Source of the DNA: Sphingomonas sp. PL-96
GTDB lineage: Bacteria; Pseudomonadota; Alphaproteobacteria; Sphingomonadales; Sphingomonadaceae
Length of the DNA stretch: 64,000 nucleotides
Direction of reading: 5' to 3'
NCBI RefSeq assembly: GCF_020707215.1
Contig: NZ_JAJFET010000003.1
Location: 248,001 to 312,000, forward strand
Numbering within the stretch: the first letter of the stretch is position 1; every line of letters starts with the position of its first letter. The notes beneath the pieces are model-generated. The model ran no database searches, had not been told where the DNA came from, and was given only the letters and a program-made list of their open reading frames with translations. Shown one piece after another: positions 8,913-16,415 of this stretch. The translations under genes and the position numbers were made by a program.

Positions 8913-10169
8913 TCAGATCGGTTCGTCGATCGACACCGGCGGCGTGCTGAACCACTGCGGCCCGGTTGCCGTCATGTGGAAGCAGTCCTCCAGCCGCACC
9001 CCGAACTTGCCGGGCAGATACAGGCCGGGCTCGTTGGAAAAGCACATGCCGGCCGCCAGCGGCGTCGTCTCGCCATGCACCAGGTTTACCGGCTCATGCC
9101 CGTCCATGCCGATGCCGTGGCCGGTCCGGTGCGACAGGCCGGGCAGGCGGTAGCGCGGGCCATAGCCCTCGCGCTCGTAAAAGGCGCGGACGGCATCGTC
9201 GATGCTGCCCGCAGGGGCGCCGATACGCGCTGCTGCGCGCGCGACCTGCTGCCCCTTGGCGACCGTCTCCCACACCCGGCGCACGTCCGGGCGGACGCTG
9301 CGGTAGGAAAAGGTTCGCGACACATCGGACTCATAGCCGTGGACCGAACAGCCGCAGTCCATCAGCAGGACTTCGCCAGGCGTGATGCGATGCACCTGAC
9401 GGCTGCCGTGCGGATAGGCCGAAGCCTCGCCGACCAGCGCCATCGAGAATTCCGGATCGCCGCCGAGCTTGCGGGTCGCCGCATCCATCAGCGCAGACAC
9501 ATCGCGGCCCGTCATGCCGGCTTCCACCCGCACCCAGGTCCAGCGATAGGCGGCAAGGGTGACGTTCGTCGCCAGCTGCATCAGCGCGATCTCCGCCGGC
9601 GACTTGATCATGCGCAGCCCGCGCACAACCGGATCCGCCGAGACGAGCCGCATGTCGGGCAGCCGTGCGACAAGACCGTCCGCCACGAAGAAGCGCGCGG
9701 TTTCCTCGATGCCGAGCCGACCCTTGGCGAGCCCACGCTCCTTCAGCCAGGCGGCAACCAGCGCGAGCGGGCTTTCATCCTCCTGCCAGACGCGTACCTC
9801 CGCTGCCACGTCCAGCGTCTCGCGCACCGACGGCTCCTCGAAGAACGGCGTGACGACCAGCGCCTCGCCCTCGCGCGGGAGGACGGCGGCGGTCACGCGT
9901 TCACTGCGCCCCCACTGGATGCCGGTGAAATAGGAGAGCGACGCGCCCGGCTCGATCACGACCGCGGCGATGTCGTGGCGGCGCATCAGCGCCTGCGCGC
10001 GCCCGATCCGGGCCAGCCGCTCCTTGGCGTCGATCGGCCGGGCGCCGGTGGTGAGGTCGCGAAGCTCGGACAGGTCCGGTTCGGCGGCGCGCAGCAATGC
10101 TGCTGAGCCAAGGGCCGGAAGGGTGAGGGCAGCGCCGACAAAGGTGCGGCGGGAGAGGGCGGTTCGCAT
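8913..10169 (-). CDS. Tat-exported M24 metallopeptidase (Xaa-Pro aminopeptidase-like)
   Basis: A 418-residue pita-bread-fold peptidase that removes N-terminal residues next to proline or related bonds. I chose the ATG at 10169 because it gives a Tat signal directly (ALSRRTFVGAALTL); the frame is open 24 codons further but without support. The C-terminal catalytic domain shows the metal ligands in order: LMDCGCSVHGYESDVSRTF (two Asp), HRTGHGIGMDGHEP (His), FSNEPGLY (Glu) and RLEDCF (Glu). The N-terminal creatinase domain occupies about residues 40-190. The gene lies downstream of a palindromic repeat and upstream of the retropepsin-like gene. Export suggests periplasmic peptide turnover. Confidence 0.93.
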   Translation of the reverse strand: MRTALSRRTFVGAALTLPALGSAALLRAAEPDLSELRDLTTGARPIDAKERLARIGRAQALMRRHDIAAVVIEPGASLSYFTGIQWGRSERVTAAVLPREGEALVVTPFFEEPSVRETLDVAAEVRVWQEDESPLALVAAWLKERGLAKGRLGIEETARFFVADGLVARLPDMRLVSADPVVRGLRMIKSPAEIALMQLATNVTLAAYRWTWVRVEAGMTGRDVSALMDAATRKLGGDPEFSMALVGEASAYPHGSRQVHRITPGEVLLMDCGCSVHGYESDVSRTFSYRSVRPDVRRVWETVAKGQQVARAAARIGAPAGSIDDAVRAFYEREGYGPRYRLPGLSHRTGHGIGMDGHEPVNLVHGETTPLAAGMCFSNEPGLYLPGKFGVRLEDCFHMTATGPQWFSTPPVSIDEPI

Positions 10170-10265
10170 TCGCTCTGGATAGGGCGCATTGCAGTGCCCC
10201 CGCAATGCGCGCCTGGAGGTTGGGCACGGTTGGGCAACCAATCAAAGATCCGTCCGTGCCCTTTT

Positions 10266-10380
10266 CCGCTCGTTTCCAGTAGCCGTCGAGCTTGTCGAGG
10301 CGGCCTGTCGAGAAATTGGTGGTGGCGGCTCTCTCGATACGGGCTCTCGAAAGGCTCGATCCCTACTCGAGATAAGCGGG
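10266..10380. repeat. Intergenic palindromic repeat, copy A (GAGCTTGTCGAG type)
   Basis: An imperfect inverted repeat of about 115 bp. The left arm holds CCGCTCGTTTCCAGTAG and CGTCGAGCTTGTCGAG. The right arm holds CTCTCGA-AAGGCTCGATCC and CTACTCGAGATAAGCGG. It shares most of its sequence with copy B at 48841-48943, including GGCTCTCTCGA-ACGGGCTCTCGA. It lies between the SDR gene and the M24 peptidase, where it could also form a transcript-end hairpin. It looks like a REP-type dispersed element. Confidence 0.75.
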
Positions 10381-10402
10381 GGGATATTGGATGTCGTCGA
10401 AC

Positions 10403-11377
10403 TCAGGCCGCGTGGCGCCGTCGCCACAACCATGCGCCAAGCGCAGCGGCGCCGATGGCGCTCGCCCCGGCCACAGCCGCAGCCTTGCGCCGCCGCTCGG
10501 GATGACGTTGGCCGCCGTCGATGCCGCTCGGCTCGGCGGGTGGGTCGAACAAGGTGCCGGTGCCGTCCTCGCCCGGATCGGCCTTGCTGGACCAGCTTTC
10601 CAGGAAGCCGTTCATCATCGCGGCGCTGAAGTTCGGCACCGCGAACTGCCCGAGCTTGAGGGCAATGGCCGGAGCGCCGACCACCGTGGTGTTGCGCGGG
10701 CGGCGGGCGAGCCGCACGACGGCCTTGGCCACCGTCTCGGGCGCGAGGGAGCCCGGCGGCATCTTGAGCTGCGCGCCCGTGTAGTTGCCGGCATGGCCGA
10801 CCGCGGGCGTGTCCACAAAGGTCGGATAGACGTCGCAGATGTGAATGTGTCGGTTCTTCGACAGCTCGCCGCGCAGCGCCTCGCTGAAACCGCGCAGCCC
10901 GAACTTGCTCGCGGAATAGGCCGCGGCAAAGGGCGCTGCGAAGAAGCCGCCGACCGAGATCATGTTGACCCAGGTGCCGCGATCCTGCGCTAGGAAGAAC
11001 GGCAGCACGGCGTGCGCCTCGTTCATGTGGCTCACCAGGTTCGCGTCGATCACGCGCTGGTGATCGGCCATCGGCACGTCGTGATATTTGCCGAGCACGC
11101 CCACGCCGACGCAGCTGAACCACAGGTCGATGCCGCCCAGCGTGGCGTTCGCCTCGGCCGCAAAGGCGGTAACGGCCGCGGGGTCGGTGACGTCCACCGT
11201 CCGCGGCTCGGCCGTGCCGCCGGCGCCGCGGCAGCGCTGGGCGATGTCGTCCAGCCCGGCCGCGCCCCGCGCGCCGAGCACCAGCTGAGCACCCTGGCGG
11301 GCAAAGGCGACGGCGGTTGCCGCGCCGATGCCGCTGGAGGCGCCGGTGATGACGACGCGCAGGGGCGTGCGGCTCAT
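10403..11377 (-). CDS. Short-chain dehydrogenase/reductase with a C-terminal membrane segment
   Basis: A 324-residue SDR. It has the Rossmann motif TGASSGIGAATA near the N-terminus and the catalytic pair YSASKFGLRGF (Tyr, Lys). The C-terminal 30 residues form a hydrophobic helix followed by WLWRRRHAA, so the enzyme is probably tail-anchored to the inner membrane. Its ATG overlaps the stop codon of the upstream cupin gene (ATGA), so the two are translationally coupled. The open frame continues upstream through the cupin gene in the wrong frame and was not used. Substrate unknown. Confidence 0.92.
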   Translation of the reverse strand: MSRTPLRVVITGASSGIGAATAVAFARQGAQLVLGARGAAGLDDIAQRCRGAGGTAEPRTVDVTDPAAVTAFAAEANATLGGIDLWFSCVGVGVLGKYHDVPMADHQRVIDANLVSHMNEAHAVLPFFLAQDRGTWVNMISVGGFFAAPFAAAYSASKFGLRGFSEALRGELSKNRHIHICDVYPTFVDTPAVGHAGNYTGAQLKMPPGSLAPETVAKAVVRLARRPRNTTVVGAPAIALKLGQFAVPNFSAAMMNGFLESWSSKADPGEDGTGTLFDPPAEPSGIDGGQRHPERRRKAAAVAGASAIGAAALGAWLWRRRHAA

Positions 11378-11790
11378 CGGCCGACCGCCTCCTTCACCTT
11401 GTCGGCAGCCTTGGCGAGCAGGCCCTTTTCGGCCTCCTCGGCCTCTTCCTTGGTCTTGAAGGCGGCGCCCTCTGGCTCGGCCGGCGGGGCATAGACGGAG
11501 AAGAGCTTCAGCTCGCCCGTGCCCTTGTTGATGATGTTGTGCTCGGAGCCCTTGGGTACCACCACCATGTGGTTCTGCCCGGCCTTGGTGGAGTGGCCGT
11601 CGATGACCACCTGAGCCTCGCCCGAGACGATGAAGGTCGTCTGGTCCGCCGGGTGCGTCTCCGTCCCGATCTCTTCGCCGACCGGGATGCTCATCAGCAC
11701 GATCTGCACCTTGGGGTCGCGATACACTTCCTTCTGCCAAAGGGTGTTCTTGTTCGCGAGTTCGACCATGTCCTTGTTGAAGATCGCCAT
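11374..11790 (-). CDS. Cupin-domain protein
   Basis: A 138-residue single-domain cupin. The double-stranded beta-helix motifs are visible: GTETHPADQTTFIVSGEAQV (motif 1) and PKGSEHNIINKGTGELKLF (motif 2). The C-terminus is a charged Lys/Glu/Ala-rich tail (about residues 112-138). I chose the start at 11790 because the domain begins there (AIFNKDMVELANK); a longer frame upstream lacks support. It overlaps the SDR by 4 nt, which suggests a shared small-molecule substrate or a role as sensor or isomerase for the SDR. Exact function not known. Confidence 0.85.
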   Translation of the reverse strand: MAIFNKDMVELANKNTLWQKEVYRDPKVQIVLMSIPVGEEIGTETHPADQTTFIVSGEAQVVIDGHSTKAGQNHMVVVPKGSEHNIINKGTGELKLFSVYAPPAEPEGAAFKTKEEAEEAEKGLLAKAADKVKEAVGR

Positions 11791-11987
11791 CGGGTAAGCT
11801 CCTGCTTTGGTTTCGGGTTCGAGGACCGGACGAACGAACCGCGCATAGCGTTCCACCGTGGCGCCTCCGGTAACGACGCGTTTTTTGTGCCGGGCCGGGA
11901 ACAGCCTATCGCGCCCGACGCTTGTGGCCCTGCAAGCGAACACCGGCTCCCGCCAGATCCCAGGTTCCGCTGAGAGGAAGAACGCGC

Positions 11988-12155
11988 ATGACGACGACGC
12001 CGAACTCCCCGGCCACACCTATTCCGCCCGCTGCAATCGTGGCCGTGGTGGTGGGCACGCTGCTGGGCGCTGCCTGGCTGCGGAGCCGCAGGCACGAAGC
12101 GGCGCTTCGTGAACGCACCGCCGCCCGTCTCCGCGTCCCGGCCGAGGGGAACTGA
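11988..12155 (+). CDS. Small single-pass membrane protein
   Basis: A 55-residue open frame with a good ribosome binding site (GAGAGGAAG, 8 nt before the ATG) and one transmembrane helix (AIVAVVVGTLLGAAWL) followed by a basic, Arg-rich tail. It ends 3 nt before the start of the MBL-fold hydrolase, so the two are very probably cotranscribed. No family recognised. The divergent cupin/SDR pair lies immediately upstream, and its SDR has a similar basic C-terminal tail. Confidence 0.65.
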   Translation: MTTTPNSPATPIPPAAIVAVVVGTLLGAAWLRSRRHEAALRERTAARLRVPAEGN

Positions 12156-12158
12156 TCC

Positions 12159-13001
12159 ATGCGCATCCACCACCTCAATTGCGGCACCTGCTGCCCCGCC
12201 GGCGGGCGGCTGTTCGACGGCAAGAGCGTCAGCCCCTTTGGCCATCTCGTCTGCCACTGCCTGCTGATCGAGACCGACTCCGGCCTTGTGCTGGTCGACA
12301 CCGGTTTCGGCACGCGCGATGTCGCGCATCCGCTGCGCAGGCTCGCGCCTTTCTTCCTCACGCTCAACAACCCGCAATTGCGGCGGGAGGAGACGGCGGT
12401 TGCCCAAGTGCGGGCGCTGGGGTTCGATCCGGCGGACGTGCGGCACATCATCGTCAGCCACCTGGATTTCGATCATGCCGGCGGGCTGGAGGACTTCCCC
12501 AACGCCGCGGTGCACGTGACCGCGCGCGAAAAGGAAGTTGCGGACGAGCGGGCAGGGGGCGCGTTCGTCGGCACGCGACGCTACCGCCCGCAGCAATGGG
12601 ACGAGATGCAGGATTGGCGACTCTACCCGTTCGGCGGCGGCGAAAGCTGGTTTGGGTTCGATGCGGTGCGCGACCTCCACGGGCTTCCGCCCGAGATCCT
12701 GCTGATCCCGCTTGCGGGCCACACCTGGGGCCATGCAGGGATCGCCATCCAGGAGGACAGCGGCCGCTGGCTGCTCCATGCGGCCGACGCCTATTTCTAC
12801 CGCGGCGAGATCGGCTCGGAGCGCTATTCCTGTCCGCCGGCCACGCGCGGGTACCAGCGGATGATGGAGGTCGATCGGGCGGCTCGGCTCCACAACCAGC
12901 AGCGGCTTCGCCGGCTGTCGCTCGACCATGCCGACGAGGTGCGCATCATCTGCTCGCACGATCCCGTGGAGTTCGAGCTGCTCGCGCCGGAGCGGCTGTA
13001 G
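12159..13001 (+). CDS. MBL-fold metallo-hydrolase
   Basis: A 280-residue metallo-beta-lactamase-fold hydrolase without a signal peptide. Metal-binding motifs are present in order: SHLDFDHAGG (HxxxDH), a His in LAGHTWGHAG, Asp in HAADAYFY and His in CSHDPVEF. The overall pattern resembles the lactonase branch, which includes quorum-quenching AHL lactonases, but general glyoxalase or lactone hydrolase roles are equally possible. It follows the small membrane protein with a 3-nt gap. Convergent repeats and a hairpin lie downstream. Confidence 0.88.
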   Translation: MRIHHLNCGTCCPAGGRLFDGKSVSPFGHLVCHCLLIETDSGLVLVDTGFGTRDVAHPLRRLAPFFLTLNNPQLRREETAVAQVRALGFDPADVRHIIVSHLDFDHAGGLEDFPNAAVHVTAREKEVADERAGGAFVGTRRYRPQQWDEMQDWRLYPFGGGESWFGFDAVRDLHGLPPEILLIPLAGHTWGHAGIAIQEDSGRWLLHAADAYFYRGEIGSERYSCPPATRGYQRMMEVDRAARLHNQQRLRRLSLDHADEVRIICSHDPVEFELLAPERL

Positions 13002-13079
13002 GCGCTTTTTGCACCTCCCGATCCCCGCCCCGGAATCCTAGCGGGCCTGGGCTCGGGTGGAGAAGGTCTAGAGCAAAAC

Positions 13080-13188
13080 CGTTCGTGCTGAGTAGGGGCT
13101 GAGCGAAGTCGAAGACCCGTATCGAAGCACGTGTGGCGCCCTTCGATACGCCATGTCGACTTCGCTCAATGGTACCTCAGGACAAACG
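13080..13188. repeat. Intergenic palindromic repeat, copy C (AGCGAAGTCGAAG type)
   Basis: An imperfect inverted repeat of about 109 bp. The left arm is CGTTCGTGCTGAG, then TGAGCGAAGTCGAAG and GTATCGAAG. The right arm is CTTCGATACG, then GTCGACTTCGCTCA and CTCAGGACAAACG. It lies between two convergent genes (MBL-fold hydrolase and aldo/keto reductase). Its layout parallels copies A and B but its core sequence differs, so it is a separate subfamily. Confidence 0.75.
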
Positions 13189-13223
13189 AGCCGCGCTTAA
13201 GCTGATGGACTATCGCAACTGGA

Positions 13224-13241
13224 CCCCGGCCTTCGCCGGGG
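13224..13241. terminator. Hairpin between convergent genes
   Basis: A perfect 7-bp stem CCCCGGC/GCCGGGG closed by loop CTTC, located 10 nt beyond the stop codon of the aldo/keto reductase gene. There is no T-tract on either side, so it is a stable hairpin more than a proven intrinsic terminator. It could also be a small dispersed element. Confidence 0.45.
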
Positions 13242-13250
13242 TGCCCACAC

Positions 13251-14240
13251 TCAATTGCCGGTGGTGTCGCCCGGCACTGGCGCATCGGCGGGGATCAGTC
13301 GCTCGCTCCGCAACTCCTCCCAAACCGCTGCCGGAACGGTCGCTCCCATCAGCCGGGCATTCTCGTGGACCTTCTCCGGCCGCTTGGCGCCGGGGATGAT
13401 CGCTGCCACCACGGGATGTGCCGCGCAGAACTGGAGCGCGGCGGAGCGGATGTCGGCACCGTGACGTTCGCACACCGCCGCGATGCGGTCGCGCTTCTCG
13501 ATCATCTCGGCGGGTGCGTCCTGATATTCGAATGTGCGGCCGCCCGCGAGCAGGCCGCTGTTATAGGGGCCGCCGACGACGACATGAACGCCGCGCTCGG
13601 CGCACAGCGGGAACAGGCGGTCGAGCGCAGGCTGGTTGAGCAGGCTGTAGCGCCCTGCAAGCAGGAACACGTCCGGGTTCGCCTGCTCCAGCGCGCGCAC
13701 GCACGGCTCGGTACGGTTCACGCCCAGGCCCCAGCCCTTGAGGACGCCCTGATCGCGGAGCGCGTCGAGCGCGCGAAAGGCGCCGGTGCGCGCAACCTCG
13801 AACTGCTCCTCCCATGCGTCGCCGAGGTGATCGGGGGCAAGATCATGGACGAACGCGATGTCGATCTCGGCGAGGCCGAGCCGCTGGAAGCTGTCCTCGA
13901 TCGAGCGCATCGTCGCGTCATAGGAATAGTCGACGTCGACGCGGAACGGCAGGCCCTCCTTGAACGGCGGGTTTTCGGGGCGGCTGGTGTCCGGGCGCAG
14001 CAAGCGGCCGACCTTGGTCGACAGCACGAACTGCTCGCGCGGATAGCGGCGGAGCACCGTGCCGAAGCGGTGCTCCGACAGGCCGCTGCCATAATGGGGT
14101 GCGGTGTCGAAGTAGCGCACACCGCTGTCCCAGGCGGCGGTGAGCGCGGCTTCCGCCGTCGCCTCGTCCACGACGTCGAACATGTTGCCGAGGGGGGCGC
14201 CGCCGAAGCCGAGCGGGCCGGGGGGAGCGAAGTGGGGCAT
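13251..14240 (-). CDS. Aldo/keto reductase (D-threo-aldose/L-fucose dehydrogenase-like)
   Basis: A 329-residue NAD(P)-dependent AKR. The catalytic tetrad is readable: Asp and Tyr in FDTAPHYGSGLSEHRFG, Lys in LSTKVGRLL and His in FVHDLAPDHLGD. The insertion pattern and VVVGGPYNSGLLAGG match the branch with D-threo-aldose 1-dehydrogenase and pyridoxal 4-dehydrogenase. I chose the ATG at 14240, where the conserved beta-hairpin begins (FAPPGPLGFGGAPLGN); the frame extends 74 codons further without support. It lies divergent to the DUF1080 gene at the edge of the keto-sugar locus, so it may oxidise or reduce a free sugar released there. Confidence 0.9.
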   Translation of the reverse strand: MPHFAPPGPLGFGGAPLGNMFDVVDEATAEAALTAAWDSGVRYFDTAPHYGSGLSEHRFGTVLRRYPREQFVLSTKVGRLLRPDTSRPENPPFKEGLPFRVDVDYSYDATMRSIEDSFQRLGLAEIDIAFVHDLAPDHLGDAWEEQFEVARTGAFRALDALRDQGVLKGWGLGVNRTEPCVRALEQANPDVFLLAGRYSLLNQPALDRLFPLCAERGVHVVVGGPYNSGLLAGGRTFEYQDAPAEMIEKRDRIAAVCERHGADIRSAALQFCAAHPVVAAIIPGAKRPEKVHENARLMGATVPAAVWEELRSERLIPADAPVPGDTTGN

Positions 14241-14387
14241 GGAGTCCTCAAAGCTGGTGACCGATCCTGGGCTAAGCGCCGCGGGCGCTTGGTCGTTCCT
14301 TCCGGGCGCGTCCGGTCCGCTACATTCGGGCTTGGCAAGGGCGGACGCCGCCGTCATCCTTTGCCAAACAAATGGGAGAGGTGCGGG

Positions 14388-14477
14388 ATGCAACACAATG
14401 CGGGGCTGGTCGTCCGTCAGGGCGGGCTCGGGGGCGCGGTGACGCCGCCTTCTTCGCGGCACGGGGGGCGGTCGTGA
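14388..14477 (+). CDS. Possible 29-residue leader ORF before the DUF1080 gene
   Basis: This short frame has the best ribosome binding site in the region (GGGAGAGG, 6 nt before the ATG). Its stop codon overlaps the GTGATG start of the DUF1080 frame, so translation could be coupled. It encodes no recognisable domain. Alternatives are that the DUF1080 gene starts at 14372 in its own frame, or that a frameshift separates the true N-terminus from the rest. Confidence 0.3.
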   Translation: MQHNAGLVVRQGGLGGAVTPPSSRHGGRS

Positions 14478-15235
14478 TGCTGCTCACGCTGGTAGCCGGG
14501 GTCCTCGCCATGCAGAACGGCGCGTCCGCAAAGCCCGAAGACACCGAAGTGTGGAAGCCGGAGCCGCCGGTCGTCACCGCGGCAGCCGCGGTGACGACGC
14601 CGCCGCCCTCCGACGCGGTCGTTCTGTTCGACGGCCGGGACCTGTCGCAGTGGAAGTCGACCAAGGACGGCGGCCCGGCGCGCTGGACCGTTCGCGACGG
14701 CGTCGTGACCGTGAACAAGGGCACGGGCAACATCGAGACCAAGCGCAGCTTCGGCAGCTACCAACTGCATCTGGAATGGAAGATCCCGGCCGGCATCACC
14801 GGCAAGGGCCAGGCACGCAGCAACAGCGGCCTTTTCCTGGCGTCGATCGGCGAGGGCGACCTGGGCTATGAGCTCCAGATCATGGATAGCTACCAGAACC
14901 CGACCTATGTGAACGGGCAGGCGGGCAGCATCTACAAGCAGCACCCGCCGCTGGTGAACCCCGCGCGCAAGCCGGGCGAGTGGCAGAGCTATGACGTGGT
15001 CTGGACGCCGCCGAGCTTTTCCGCGGACGGCGCGGTGACCCGGCCGGCCACGGCCACGGTCTGGATGAACGGGGTACTGGTGCAGGATCATACGGCGCTG
15101 AAAGGACCGACCGTCTATATCGGCCAGCCGCGCTACACGCCGCATGGCCCGGCTGCGATCAAGCTGCAGGACCACGGCGATCCGAGCGCGCCGATCAGCT
15201 TTCGCAACATCTGGCTGCGCGAACTCGGCAAATAA
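14477..15235 (+). CDS. DUF1080 protein (3-keto-disaccharide hydrolase family), exported
   Basis: A 252-residue beta-jelly-roll protein of the DUF1080 family, whose members cleave 3-keto-glycosides. Typical signatures: AVVLFDGRDLSQWKS at the domain start, SFGSYQLHLEWKIP, RSNSGLFL, GYELQIMDSY, GEWQSYDVVWTPP and a C-terminal ISFRNIWLRELGK. The N-terminus is a hydrophobic signal (MLLTLVAGVLA). I used the ATG at 14477; GTG at 14474 or a longer form from 14372 are possible. It sits between the aldo/keto reductase and the LacI repressor of the GMC dehydrogenase operon. This context fits hydrolysis of 3-keto-glycosides made by that dehydrogenase in the periplasm (inference). Confidence 0.85.
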   Translation: MLLTLVAGVLAMQNGASAKPEDTEVWKPEPPVVTAAAAVTTPPPSDAVVLFDGRDLSQWKSTKDGGPARWTVRDGVVTVNKGTGNIETKRSFGSYQLHLEWKIPAGITGKGQARSNSGLFLASIGEGDLGYELQIMDSYQNPTYVNGQAGSIYKQHPPLVNPARKPGEWQSYDVVWTPPSFSADGAVTRPATATVWMNGVLVQDHTALKGPTVYIGQPRYTPHGPAAIKLQDHGDPSAPISFRNIWLRELGK

Positions 15236-15243
15236 GCGGGTGG

Positions 15244-15264
15244 CGCGCTGGTGATCCCAGCGCG
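15244..15264. terminator. Hairpin between the DUF1080 gene and lacI
   Basis: A perfect 8-bp stem CGCGCTGG/CCAGCGCG with loop TGATC lies in the 36-nt gap between two convergent stop codons. No T-tract follows, so termination may be weak or Rho-assisted. Confidence 0.5.
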
Positions 15265-15271
15265 TCTGCTT

Positions 15272-16291
15272 CTACTGCGCCACGACTTCCGCGAGCAGGA
15301 GCGGCGCGGTGCTGCCGCGGACGACCAGTTCATGGGCGAGCGTGACCTGGCGGCCGGGGTGATCGACCCCGCGCAAGACGTCGATCAGCAACTCCACCGC
15401 ACGCTGCCCGATCAAGCCCTTGGGCTGCGCGATGCTTGTCAGGCCCGGGCGCAGGAAGCGCGCGAGCGGCAGGTCGTCGAAACCCACGACCGACACGTCG
15501 GCGGGACAGCTGAGGCCCGCCTCGCCCAACGCGCTCATCGCGCCCATCGCCATTTCGTCGCTGAAGCAGAAAATCGCCGACACCTGATGCGCGATCAGGT
15601 CCGCCGTCTGCTCGGCGGCTGAGTGGGCGGAATAATCGCCCTCGCGGGTTTGCAGGCGCTCCGACAGGCCGTGCCGGGCTGCCGCGCGCAGGACGCCCCT
15701 CAGGCGGTCGCGGCTGATGGGGCTGACCGGCGGCCCGGTGATCACCCCGATGTCGCGGTGCCCCAGGCCAATCAGATGCTCGAGCGCGTCGCTGCCGGCG
15801 GCCGCATTGTCGATATGGACGCTGGGTACCTGCAGGTCCGCACTGAATTCGCAGCCGTTCACGATCGGGGCGAGTGCGCCCTCGCGCGCGAGCAGCGGGG
15901 CGAGACTCGCCGGCAGGCGGTGCCCCAGGAAGATCAGCCCATCCACCTCCCGGCGGGAGAGCATGTCGGCATACTGGTCCTCCACCTCCGGATCGTGGCG
16001 GGTGTCGCCCACCACCATCGCGTAGCCGGCGGCGCGCGCCGCTTCCTCGGCGCCGCGGATGACGCTGGCAAAGAAGGGATTCGAAATGTCCGGCACCGTC
16101 AGCAGGATCTTGGCGGCGCGCAGCGTGCGCAGGCTGCGTGCCGCGACATTGGGCTGATAGCCAAGCGACGCAACGACTTGCAGCACGCGTTCGCGCGTAC
16201 TCCTCGCCACGCGGTCCGGCTGGCTCAGGACGCGCGACACGGTGGCGGTGGAAACCCCCGCCTCCGCGGCGACTTGGACGATCGTCGGCAT
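15272..16291 (-). CDS. LacI-family regulator of the keto-sugar operon
   Basis: A 339-residue regulator. The helix-turn-helix is at the extreme N-terminus (VAAEAGVSTATVSRVLSQ), the hinge region LGYQPNVAARSLRT follows, and the effector domain contains ILLTVPDISNPFFASVIRG and ends with LTSIAQPKGLIGQRAVELL. It is divergent to the operon that starts at 16416, with a 124-nt intergenic region holding a near-consensus LacI-type operator. By position and family logic it represses that operon, and perhaps the convergent DUF1080 gene, until a sugar or keto-sugar is bound. The effector is unknown. Confidence 0.93.
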   Translation of the reverse strand: MPTIVQVAAEAGVSTATVSRVLSQPDRVARSTRERVLQVVASLGYQPNVAARSLRTLRAAKILLTVPDISNPFFASVIRGAEEAARAAGYAMVVGDTRHDPEVEDQYADMLSRREVDGLIFLGHRLPASLAPLLAREGALAPIVNGCEFSADLQVPSVHIDNAAAGSDALEHLIGLGHRDIGVITGPPVSPISRDRLRGVLRAAARHGLSERLQTREGDYSAHSAAEQTADLIAHQVSAIFCFSDEMAMGAMSALGEAGLSCPADVSVVGFDDLPLARFLRPGLTSIAQPKGLIGQRAVELLIDVLRGVDHPGRQVTLAHELVVRGSTAPLLLAEVVAQ

Positions 16292-16335
16292 CCATCCTTC
16301 ATGTCGCGCGCGACGAGGCGTGTCGAGTGCGGCCG

Positions 16336-16351
16336 ATGTAATCCTTTACAT
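16336..16351. promoter_or_regulatory. LacI-type operator with overlapping promoter
   Basis: ATGTAATCCTTTACAT is a perfect 6+6 bp inverted repeat with a 4-nt centre. It matches the LacI-family pattern TGTAAnCGnTTACA except for one central base. Its right half (TTTACA, 16345-16350) could serve as a -35 box, followed after 16 nt by TAGGCT (16367-16372) as -10, about 43 nt before the MFS start. A repressor bound here would block that promoter directly. The promoter is inferred by eye. Confidence 0.7.
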
Positions 16352-16415
16352 GTGGCGACGCGCTGTTAGGCTAAGTGTCCAGGAGCAGGCAAACTGCGGT
16401 GGAGGGGATGAGCGC

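Noticed and set aside
11378..11740. Possible fusion of a cupin-region frame to the SDR
   Set aside because: The upstream part reads the cupin gene in the wrong frame. The cupin itself is intact and the SDR starts at an ATGA overlap.
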